DNA from: an uncultured Eggerthellaceae bacterium
Lineage (GTDB): Bacteria > Actinomycetota > Coriobacteriia > Coriobacteriales > Eggerthellaceae
Reading direction: 5' to 3'
Assembly: GCA_910588205.1 (NCBI GenBank)
Contig: CAJUQK010000001.1
Span: forward strand, 169,851 to 233,850
Length of the DNA stretch: 64,000 bases
The translations under genes and the position numbers were made by a program. How positions within the stretch are numbered: the first letter of the stretch is position 1; every line of letters begins with the position of its first letter. Below are positions 1-6,250 of this stretch, piece by piece. The notes beneath the pieces were generated by a model. That model saw nothing but the letters and a program-made list of their open reading frames with translations. It made no database searches and was not told the origin of the DNA.

Positions 1-1
1 C

Positions 2-61
2 GAAAGGGGCCAGGAATACCACCTGGGCAAGGATGCCTATTCCCTGGATGAGCTCGACTGA
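2..61 (+). CDS. 3' end of an unidentified plus-strand gene (partial)
   Basis: An open plus-strand frame enters from the left edge and ends at a TGA at 59-61. The 19 visible residues end in DAYSLDELD and are too few to identify a family. It is convergent with, and overlaps by about 25 bases, the alkyltransferase-like gene on the minus strand. It could be a chance open frame, but the acidic hydrophilic ending and the fit to the window edge make a real C-terminus plausible. Confidence 0.35.
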   Translation, partial: ERGQEYHLGKDAYSLDELD

Positions 62-504
62 CGCCTGCAGTTAGCCCGCGGGCGCATGCATTCCTCGCAC
101 TGATGCAGAGGGTGCTCTGCCAGCTCAGCTTCCCAGTCGAAGTCAACCGGAGGGCCTGAGGGTAGTCCCTGGTCATCAGCGGGGTTGCCATCCCAAAGAT
201 GCTCCTCCATGCGCACCTTACCCTCGTCGCTGAAGGTGATACCCTCCGCCTCCAACATCCTGCGCTGCTCTCCAGGGCCACCGAAGGCGAAGCCCTTGGC
301 AAGAGAGCCATCTTTGAATACCACCCGATGGCAGGGGATGTCATCAGGCTCCAGCCCCGGAGAGGGATTCGCACGAAGGGCGTAGCCCACGTAGCGGGCT
401 GAGCGAGGAGCACCGATGAGGCGCCCGATCTGCCCGTAGCTCGCAACCTTGCCGCGCGGTATCTTCACCACGACCGAGAAGACCCTGTCTGCGAAATCTC
501 CCAT
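37..504 (-). CDS. MGMT/Ogt-family methylated-DNA cysteine methyltransferase, DNA-binding domain only
   Basis: This 155-residue protein has the C-terminal domain of O6-alkylguanine-DNA alkyltransferases without the usual N-terminal domain. Visible landmarks are IPRGKVASYGQIGRLIG (about residues 15-31, helix-turn-helix region), SARYVGYAL with the arginine finger, and the active-site motif PCHRVV near residue 58. The cysteine is present, so unlike true ATL proteins (PWHR) it could still accept alkyl groups. In the family the domain flips damaged guanines and repairs them or flags them for excision repair. An unusual tail after residue 105 is acidic and ends with a cysteine cluster, CEECMRPRANC. 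A second family member at 33.3 kb has lost this cysteine. The ATG at 504 follows a purine-rich stretch. Confidence 0.85.
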   Translation of the reverse strand: MGDFADRVFSVVVKIPRGKVASYGQIGRLIGAPRSARYVGYALRANPSPGLEPDDIPCHRVVFKDGSLAKGFAFGGPGEQRRMLEAEGITFSDEGKVRMEEHLWDGNPADDQGLPSGPPVDFDWEAELAEHPLHQCEECMRPRANCRRQSSSSRE

Positions 505-613
505 CCGCTCTCCCCCTCTTCGCTCTCTTGCTCATATCCCATGATACTAAAGGCCTCCAGAGACGCTCTTCGTGCTAGGCTTATCCAAGATGATTTCTAA
601 GAAAGGACGTTAC

Positions 614-1381
614 GTGGCTTCCTCCGATCAGACCATCGTCGGCTTCGATGGGGTCATCTGCACCTCTCGCAGCGGGCTCAGCACCCTGAAGACGCCTCTC
701 ACTCCCTTAGATGCCATCGAACAGCGCCACTCTGTTCGTCAGTACGACGAGAGGCCGCTAGAGGAAACGGCAGCATGCACCCTGCAGGCCGCCATAGAGG
801 CCGTGAACGAGGAAGGCGGGCTGGATATCCAGCTGGTACGGGATGAACCCAAGGCATTCACCAGCCTCAAGTCACGGATGGTGGGGTTCTCGGGGGTGCG
901 CAACTACTTGGCCTTGGTGGGACCTGAATACAAGAACCTCGACTCGCTTCTGGGCTACCACGGAGAGAAGCTGGTACTGCTGGCCCAAGCCCTGGGGCTC
1001 AATAGCTGTTGGGTCGGCGGCACCTACAAGATGCCGAACCGCGGGCCGCGCGTGGATATAGGCCAGAAGCTCTCAGCGGTGGTGGCCTTGGGCTATGGGA
1101 AGACGGCAGGCAAGCCCCATAGATCGAAGCCCGTGGAGGCCATCTGCCCTGGTTACGCTGAGATGCCCCTGTGGTTCCAGCAGGGAGTGGATGCTGCGCT
1201 GCTAGCACCGACAGCGCTCAACCAGCAGAAGTTCTCCTTCAACCTCCAGGGAGAAGACGATGACGGAACCCCTATCGTACAGGCGAAGACCAAGCGGGGA
1301 GCCTTCACGCAGATGGATCTGGGGATAGCGCTCTGCCACTTCGAGATAGGTGCGGGAACCCACCCGTTCCAGTGGGCCTGA
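614..1381 (+). CDS. Nitroreductase-family protein (TM1586-like)
   Basis: The 255-residue product resembles the tandem-half nitroreductase group typified by TM1586. It has the FMN-binding start IEQRHSVRQYDERPL near residue 36, an LGLNSCWVGG stretch in the first half, and a second substrate-site segment containing LLAPTALNQQKFSF. Such proteins are presumed flavin-dependent NAD(P)H oxidoreductases, and the substrate cannot be read from sequence. I chose the GTG at 614 because an AAAGGAC Shine-Dalgarno lies six bases ahead of it. A GTG at 572 is in frame but has no ribosome-binding site. The gene is monocistronic and ends two bases before the convergent phosphoesterase gene. Confidence 0.8.
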   Translation: MASSDQTIVGFDGVICTSRSGLSTLKTPLTPLDAIEQRHSVRQYDERPLEETAACTLQAAIEAVNEEGGLDIQLVRDEPKAFTSLKSRMVGFSGVRNYLALVGPEYKNLDSLLGYHGEKLVLLAQALGLNSCWVGGTYKMPNRGPRVDIGQKLSAVVALGYGKTAGKPHRSKPVEAICPGYAEMPLWFQQGVDAALLAPTALNQQKFSFNLQGEDDDGTPIVQAKTKRGAFTQMDLGIALCHFEIGAGTHPFQWA

Positions 1382-1383
1382 AC

Positions 1384-2019
1384 CTAGGAGCCGATCTTCT
1401 CCCGGGCTATGATGGCGATAGTGCGCAGCTGACCGTCTTCGATATCAACGAGCGCCATGTTATGGCCGCTGCCATTGCGCCCTCGGGTAGGCGAACCCGG
1501 GCAGAGCACCACCGTGCTGCCATCAAGCTCCACCTTCGGAACATGGGTATGACCATGCACAGCCAGCTGGGGCATATCTGAGACCACAGCCTGGACCAAA
1601 GACGGTCGGCCATGCAGGGCAAGGTGCAAGTCAGCGGGAGTGTGGGTCATGACGATGCTCACGCCTTCATAGGTCAAGCTGCGAAGGTCGCGCACGGAAC
1701 CGTCAGAGCACCAGTAGGACGCAAGGTCGTTATTGCCCAACACTGCCACCGTAGGAGCAAGGGCACCGAGCTCATCCAGGGCGCTTTGCGCTCCTATGTC
1801 CCCCGCATGCAGGATCAAGTCGCAGGGTCGTGCCGTGAGGGCTGTGCCGTCAGCCTCCGAAAGCAAGACACCTCCCTCTTGATCATGGACCACCTCCCAG
1901 CACCGCACACAGCGCTCACGAAGCCTGCTCTCCTCTCCTTGGCCGCTGAACAGGTCGAAGGCCTCTTGAGGCAAGGGACCGTGGGTATCGCTGAGAACCC
2001 CGATGCGCTTGCGGGTCAT
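1384..2019 (-). CDS. YfcE/MJ0936-type metallophosphoesterase with a CxxC insertion
   Basis: Calcineurin-like phosphoesterase of 211 residues. Motifs in order are SDTHG (10-14), GDIG, GNND, a THT replacing the usual histidine motif, and HGHTHVP. These are the ligands of a di-metal centre that hydrolyses phosphodiesters. The region between SDTHG and GDIG is about 38 residues longer than normal and contains RCVRCWEVV, which looks like the zinc knuckle at the end of isoleucyl-tRNA synthetases. The start is ATG 2019, preceded by GAGGGAGAG. It follows queF by 28 bases in the same direction and may be read through from the queuosine operon, though no functional link is evident. Confidence 0.8.
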   Translation of the reverse strand: MTRKRIGVLSDTHGPLPQEAFDLFSGQGEESRLRERCVRCWEVVHDQEGGVLLSEADGTALTARPCDLILHAGDIGAQSALDELGALAPTVAVLGNNDLASYWCSDGSVRDLRSLTYEGVSIVMTHTPADLHLALHGRPSLVQAVVSDMPQLAVHGHTHVPKVELDGSTVVLCPGSPTRGRNGSGHNMALVDIEDGQLRTIAIIAREKIGS

Positions 2020-2047
2020 ACCGCTCTCTCCCTCAAGCTGCGCACCA

Positions 2048-2530
2048 TCAACGGTTATCCACCTTCTCGGGATAGAGGTCATGCTGAGAGAGCCGCTCCC
2101 ACGCCACCGACTCCCAAGGAGTGCCGGGTCGGCCGTGATTGCAGTAGGGATCGATGGAAATACCCCCACGCGGTGTGAACTTCCCCCACACCTCGATGTA
2201 CTTCGGGTCCATCAAGGCGATGAGATCCTTCATGATGGTGTTGATGCAGTCCTCATGGAAATCCCCATGGTTGCGAAAGCTGAAGAGGTAGAGCTTCAGG
2301 CTCTTCGACTCCACCATGCGCACATCGGGCACATAGGAGATGTAGATGGTGGCGAAATCAGGCTGGCCGGTTATGGGGCAGAGGCTGGTGAATTCGGGAC
2401 AGTTGAACTTGACGAAGTAGTCATTGTCCTGATGCTTGTTCTCGAAGGTCTCCAACACCCCCGGATCATAATTTGCGGAGTATTTCGTCTTCTGGTTCCC
2501 TAGCAAGGTCAGTTCAGCCACCTTAGACAC
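2048..2530 (-). CDS. queF: NADPH-dependent 7-cyano-7-deazaguanine reductase (preQ0 reductase)
   Basis: QueF reduces the nitrile of preQ0 to the amine preQ1, the last free-base step before insertion into tRNA by Tgt. At 160 residues this is the short unimodal (Bacillus type) form. The diagnostic segments are TLLGNQ near the N-terminus, CPITGQPDFA with the catalytic cysteine, the QueF motif ESKSLKLYLFSFRNHG that binds NADPH, and HEDC. The start is uncertain: GTG 2530 gives normal length with a close GAAGGG, while GTG 2521 has better spacing. The gene overlaps or abuts queC, so the two are probably translationally coupled. It ends the queD-E-C-F cluster. Confidence 0.95.
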   Translation of the reverse strand: MSKVAELTLLGNQKTKYSANYDPGVLETFENKHQDNDYFVKFNCPEFTSLCPITGQPDFATIYISYVPDVRMVESKSLKLYLFSFRNHGDFHEDCINTIMKDLIALMDPKYIEVWGKFTPRGGISIDPYCNHGRPGTPWESVAWERLSQHDLYPEKVDNR

Positions 2531-3239
2531 CTTCCCTTCTGCTTGAAACAGGGTCTTCCAATCCGTTGGCCGCGAAGGCAGCAGCGCGATCGAGGCAAGT
2601 GGCGCAAACACCACAAGGAGCCTCTCCCCCTTCATAGCAGGACCAGGTCAACTGGAAGGGCACTTTGAGCTCTATCCCGAGCCGCACGATATCCGCTTTG
2701 CTCCAGTCTACGAAGGGCGCTTCTAGGCGCAGTTCTCCTCCTGTTCCCTCCTCGATGGAGGTAGCCATGGAATCCACGAAGGAAGGAGTGCAATCCGGAT
2801 AGGCTGAGCCTGCCCAGTCATCATGATGGGCACCATAATAGACCACTGAGCAACCAGCGGAAAGCGCCATAGAAGCTGCTGCAGCCAGGAAGAGTCCGTT
2901 GCGGAAAGGCACATAGGTGCTGACGTGCGCCCCTTCCTGCTCTGCCTGCTGATCCGCATAGGTGCCTGAGGGGATGTCCGCCTCAGATTGGCTCAGCAGT
3001 GAGCACTGACTTCCTGCGAAGATGGCTCCTAGATCCAAGGATCGCAGCTCTACCCCATAGTGATCCGATACGGCACGTGCAGCATCCAATTCCCGGAGAT
3101 GCTTCTGCCCGTAGGAGATGGAAAGCGCGATGACATTCTGAGACCCCAGACGCTCAACCGCCTGAGCGAGGAGCGTGGTGGAATCCAGACCGCCTGAGCA
3201 GAGCACGAGCGCTTTTTCAACGGTTCCCATGTACGTCAT
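2523..3239 (-). CDS. queC: 7-cyano-7-deazaguanine synthase
   Basis: QueC converts 7-carboxy-7-deazaguanine, ammonia and ATP into preQ0. The 238-residue protein opens with the PP-loop SGGLDSTTLLA (about residues 15-25) used to adenylate the carboxylate. It ends with a zinc site made from CYEGGEAPCGVCATC. Both match full-length QueC. The start ATG overlaps the queE stop as ATGA; a second ATG three codons on is possible. The downstream overlap with queF and the upstream overlap with queE show one polycistronic message for the preQ0 pathway. Confidence 0.95.
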   Translation of the reverse strand: MTYMGTVEKALVLCSGGLDSTTLLAQAVERLGSQNVIALSISYGQKHLRELDAARAVSDHYGVELRSLDLGAIFAGSQCSLLSQSEADIPSGTYADQQAEQEGAHVSTYVPFRNGLFLAAAASMALSAGCSVVYYGAHHDDWAGSAYPDCTPSFVDSMATSIEEGTGGELRLEAPFVDWSKADIVRLGIELKVPFQLTWSCYEGGEAPCGVCATCLDRAAAFAANGLEDPVSSRREGV

Positions 3240-3976
3240 ACCCCTTTCGCTGCCTGAGGCCAGAGGATCTTATGGAGTTGGAGCTGCAAACGGGCTTCAG
3301 TGAGACCTTCCGCTCTCATAGCATCAACGATCCAGGCTGGGTCCACCTGACCCCACAGGGGGCTCAAGAGCACCGTACAGCGGTCCCAAAGGCCAGCCTC
3401 ATCAGCCTTGCGCCGGGCAAAGCTAACATCCTCGCTGGAACTTACTACGAACTTGACCGCATCGTTCTCATTCAGAAGGCAAGTGTTCTCCTTCATGCTT
3501 GCATCTATCAGCTCTTCATCGGAAGCACCCATCCCTGTAGCAGGCGTTTTCCAATCCAACGTCAGATGCAGTCGATCTGAAAAGCCCTCATCAGCCAGAA
3601 GGCCCCTGATCCCTACCAGCTGTGCCACAGGAAGAGAGCCGTTGGTCTCGATCTCTACCTGCAGAGGATGGGGTTCGCACACCCGCAAGAGCCTGTCTAC
3701 CAGAGGGTTGAGATCCGGCTGCAACAGCGGTTCTCCCCCCGTGAGCGTGACCGCAGAGACACCCGAGGAGCATACCCACTCCACCAGTTCCTCTACCGAG
3801 AGCATCTCCACGGCAACATCAGGAGCGTTGGCCCAGCGCGTATCGCAATAGGAGCAATCCAGATTGCATCCAGCGAAACGAACGAAAGCGGCGAGCTTAC
3901 CAGAAGAGAGTCCCTCGCCGTTGATGGAGACGAACCGCTCCGCTACAGGAAAGCGCACGCCCACAGCGTCAAGCAT
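3236..3976 (-). CDS. queE: 7-carboxy-7-deazaguanine synthase (radical SAM)
   Basis: QueE is the radical-SAM enzyme that contracts the ring of 6-carboxytetrahydropterin to 7-carboxy-7-deazaguanine. The cluster motif is FAGCNLDCSYCDTRW (C-x3-C-x2-C), preceded by FVSINGEG and followed by LTGGEPLLQ, all typical of QueE. With the start at ATG 3976 the protein is 246 residues and its first codons overlap the end of queD by eight bases. An upstream extension in frame exists but would lie wholly inside queD and is not credible. The close AAGG before this ATG is a weak ribosome-binding site, so coupling to queD translation is likely. Confidence 0.93.
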   Translation of the reverse strand: MLDAVGVRFPVAERFVSINGEGLSSGKLAAFVRFAGCNLDCSYCDTRWANAPDVAVEMLSVEELVEWVCSSGVSAVTLTGGEPLLQPDLNPLVDRLLRVCEPHPLQVEIETNGSLPVAQLVGIRGLLADEGFSDRLHLTLDWKTPATGMGASDEELIDASMKENTCLLNENDAVKFVVSSSEDVSFARRKADEAGLWDRCTVLLSPLWGQVDPAWIVDAMRAEGLTEARLQLQLHKILWPQAAKGV

Positions 3977-4394
3977 CCTTGCGGAAGAAGGCGCAGTTGG
4001 TAGGGGTCTCGTAAACTTCAACCTGCACCACGGGAAGCCCCTGCTCAGCCAAACAGTCGAAGAACCACTTCGCCAGATTCTCAGCGGTCGTGCGAAACGG
4101 CATGACGAACAGCGCGAACCCCTCACGCTCCAAGCACGCCATGGTATCTGGTGCCAGCGAACCATCTTCGATGATGAAATGATGGTCGAGCCGTTCAGTC
4201 AGTTCACGAAGCGCGCCTTTGAAGTCTGCGAAATCCACGACCATATCCTTGCAGGTGCCCGTCTGCTGGAGCTCCTGCACCTCAAGATAGGCAACGACAC
4301 GCCAGCGGTGCCCGTGGAGGTTCTCGCACTTGCCGTGATAATCAGTCAAGAAATGGGAGGCATCGAAGCTGCTCTCCGTCTTCAGTCCGTACAT
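3969..4394 (-). CDS. queD: 6-carboxy-5,6,7,8-tetrahydropterin synthase
   Basis: QueD belongs to the 6-pyruvoyl-tetrahydropterin synthase fold and makes 6-carboxytetrahydropterin from dihydroneopterin triphosphate. The zinc histidines sit in FDASHFL and ENLHGHRW, the catalytic cysteine in KCENLHGH, and LDHHF and ETPTN motifs follow. I prefer ATG 4394 (141 residues); ATG 4415 and TTG 4421 are in frame but less well supported. GTP cyclohydrolase (FolE), the preceding step, is not in this window. The gene starts 83 bases behind a tRNA-Asn and heads the queuosine operon. Confidence 0.92.
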   Translation of the reverse strand: MYGLKTESSFDASHFLTDYHGKCENLHGHRWRVVAYLEVQELQQTGTCKDMVVDFADFKGALRELTERLDHHFIIEDGSLAPDTMACLEREGFALFVMPFRTTAENLAKWFFDCLAEQGLPVVQVEVYETPTNCAFFRKDA

Positions 4395-4441
4395 CTGCTT
4401 CCGATCTTCGAGCATGGCCAAGGGGATGGGGCTATCTATAG

Positions 4442-4467
4442 CGAAGGCCAGCTTCCGCTGGCCTTCG
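4442..4467 (-). terminator. Perfect 11-bp hairpin between tRNA-Asn and queD
   Basis: Arms 4442-4452 and 4457-4467 are exact reverse complements with a four-base loop. On the minus strand it lies 10 bases beyond the tRNA CCA end and about 48 bases before queD. No U-run follows, so it may trim the tRNA 3' end or act as a leaky terminator rather than a full intrinsic terminator. Confidence 0.45.
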
Positions 4468-4477
4468 GTGAATGCTC

Positions 4478-4552
4478 TGGCTCCTCGGGTAGGATTCGAA
4501 CCTACAACCCTCCGGTTAACAGCCGGATGCTCTGCCGTTGAGCTACCGAGGA
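4478..4552 (-). tRNA. tRNA-Asn (anticodon GTT)
   Basis: Read on the minus strand, the acceptor arms TCCTCGG and CCGAGGA pair. The anticodon stem TCCGG/CCGGA closes a seven-base loop CTGTTAA with anticodon GTT. The T arm contains GTTCGAATC and the CCA end is encoded. GUN-type tRNAs (Asn, Asp, His, Tyr) are the substrates of queuosine at position 34, and the queuosine precursor operon lies immediately downstream. Confidence 0.97.
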
Positions 4553-4582
4553 ATGCACATCTGGCACAAGCGCCGACGCAGT

Positions 4583-4610
4583 ATTATAGCGGTTTCGAAC
4601 CGACGCGCAA
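4583..4610 (-). promoter_or_regulatory. Sigma-70-type promoter for tRNA-Asn
   Basis: On the minus strand a TTGCGC box (4605-4610) and a perfect TATAAT (4583-4588) are separated by 16 bases. The predicted start is near 4576, about 24 bases before the tRNA. It sits directly behind the rpoD stop codon. Confidence 0.7.
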
Positions 4611-4612
4611 GA

Positions 4613-6142
4613 CTAATACTCCAGATAATCTTTGAGCTTGGATGAGCGCGAAGGATGACGCAGCTTCGCCAAGGTCTTGCTCTCGATCTGGCGGATGCGC
4701 TCTCGGGTGACTCCGAATTCGCGACCCACCTCCTCTAGCGTGCGCGGATGTCCATCTTCCAGACCGAAGCGCAGGCTGATGACCTTGCGCTCACGCTCAG
4801 CAAGACCATCCAGCACCTTGCTTAGTTGCTCTTGGAGCATGGAGAAGCTGGCTGCATCCGGCGGTACCACCGCCGCTTCGTCTTCGATGAAATCTCCCAG
4901 CTGGGAGTCTTCCTCTTCGCCGATGGGGGTCTCAAGGGAAACGGGTTCCTGGGAGATCTTCTGGATCTCGCGAACGCGCTCAGCCGTCAGCTCCATCTCA
5001 GCACCGATCTCCTCTGGCGTTGGTTCGCGTCCGAGCTTCTGCAAGAGCTGCCGCTGGATGCGGATCAGCTTGTTGATGGTCTCTACCATATGCACGGGGA
5101 TGCGGATGGTACGAGCCTGATCGGCGATGGCGCGGGTGATGGCCTGACGAATCCACCAGGTTGCATAGGTGGAGAACTTGAAGCCTTTCGTGTAGTCGAA
5201 TTTCTCCACCGCACGGATGAGACCCAGATTCCCTTCCTGGATGAGATCCAAGAAGAGCATGCCGCGACCTACGTAGCGCTTGGCGATGGAGACAACGAGG
5301 CGCAGGTTCGCTTCGATGAGCGCCTGCTTGGCATCAAGGCCCACTTGCTCCACCCGGCTCATGCGCCGCTTATCCCGACGAGAGAGCTCGATACCCTCTT
5401 CTTCGGCACGCTCAAGCTCTTCGGTAGCAGCAACACCGGCCTCGATCTTCATGGCCAGGTCTATCTCTTCAGCTGCGGTCAGAAGCGGAACTTTGCCGAT
5501 CTCTTTCAGGTACATGCGCACCGGATCGCCTGTGAGCATGGTGACATTCGCCTCTGCGTTGCGACGGCGAGTCTTCGCCTTGGACCGGCTTGACGTGAGC
5601 TTGGGCAGCTGGACATCAACGGTAGCTTTCAGCTCTTCTTCGGGGATGTTCTCCAGCAGACTCTCAGTGTCATCATCCGAGGCACCCGCATCATCCGCAT
5701 CAGCAGTGCTCTCTTGAATAGCGGTATCAGCAGGTACTTCGATATCGTCAGGATCAGTGTCATCCATGTCGTCTACATCAGCATCCGAGGGCTTGCGATC
5801 CAGCTTAGCCTTGATCTCCTCGACGATCTCAACGGTACCCTGATCGTCTGAAACGGTCTGACTGATGAGAGCTTCCTCTTCCTTTGCGCTCCCCTTCTTC
5901 GCCGTTGATGCAGCCTTCTTGGGCTTAGCAGCTGCCTTCTTGGCGGGAGCTTTTGCTGATGACTTGGAAGCGGATCCCTTCACTGTTGAAGATGCTTTCT
6001 TGGTTGATGCAGCCGCTGTTTTAGTTGCGGTCTTCTTGGCTTGAGGCTTGTCTGCTTTGGTTTTGGTGGATTTGCTTGCCTTGGCCTTTGCTTCTTCCGT
6101 CTTCGTGGTGTCTTCTTTTGCTGTCTTAGAGGTTGATGCCAC
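4613..6142 (-). CDS. rpoD: RNA polymerase primary sigma factor
   Basis: This is the group 1 sigma factor (SigA/RpoD). Region 1.2 contains DPVRMYLKEIG. Regions 2.1-2.4 include GNLGLIRAVEKFDY and FSTYATWWIRQAI, which melt and read the -10 box. Region 4.2, VGREFGVTRERIRQIE, reads the -35 box, and the protein ends SKLKDYLEY as expected. The first 130 or so residues are a low-complexity lysine/alanine/threonine segment followed by an acidic stretch, in place of a conserved region 1.1. I chose GTG 6142 (509 residues), which has AAAGGA eight bases ahead. An upstream in-frame start lacks a ribosome-binding site. Confidence 0.97.
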   Translation of the reverse strand: MASTSKTAKEDTTKTEEAKAKASKSTKTKADKPQAKKTATKTAAASTKKASSTVKGSASKSSAKAPAKKAAAKPKKAASTAKKGSAKEEEALISQTVSDDQGTVEIVEEIKAKLDRKPSDADVDDMDDTDPDDIEVPADTAIQESTADADDAGASDDDTESLLENIPEEELKATVDVQLPKLTSSRSKAKTRRRNAEANVTMLTGDPVRMYLKEIGKVPLLTAAEEIDLAMKIEAGVAATEELERAEEEGIELSRRDKRRMSRVEQVGLDAKQALIEANLRLVVSIAKRYVGRGMLFLDLIQEGNLGLIRAVEKFDYTKGFKFSTYATWWIRQAITRAIADQARTIRIPVHMVETINKLIRIQRQLLQKLGREPTPEEIGAEMELTAERVREIQKISQEPVSLETPIGEEEDSQLGDFIEDEAAVVPPDAASFSMLQEQLSKVLDGLAERERKVISLRFGLEDGHPRTLEEVGREFGVTRERIRQIESKTLAKLRHPSRSSKLKDYLEY

Positions 6143-6212
6143 GCGCAAGGTCCTTTCAACAGAAGACGATGGATATACGTTCGCCCTAGTGTAAGCAAAC
6201 ATGCGAACTGAC

Positions 6213-6241
6213 AGAATACACCGGAGGTAAGCCTATTGCAA
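6213..6241 (-). promoter_or_regulatory. Promoter for rpoD
   Basis: On the minus strand TTGCAA (6236-6241) and TATTCT (6213-6218) are 17 bases apart, between the priA stop and the rpoD start. The predicted leader is about 65 bases. An eight-base homopolymer (6243-6250) lies just upstream. Confidence 0.55.
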
Positions 6242-6250
6242 GGTTTTTTT

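Noticed and set aside
4395..4477. preQ1 riboswitch ahead of queD
   Set aside because: The 83 bases contain only an 11-base hairpin and no preQ1 aptamer features such as an A-rich tail pairing into a C-rich loop.
4826..5593. Long plus-strand frame opposite rpoD (and similar antisense frames opposite priA, smc, lepA, carB and recG)
   Set aside because: These mirror GC-rich genes whose own frames carry full family motifs; the antisense products have no motif or ribosome-binding site.
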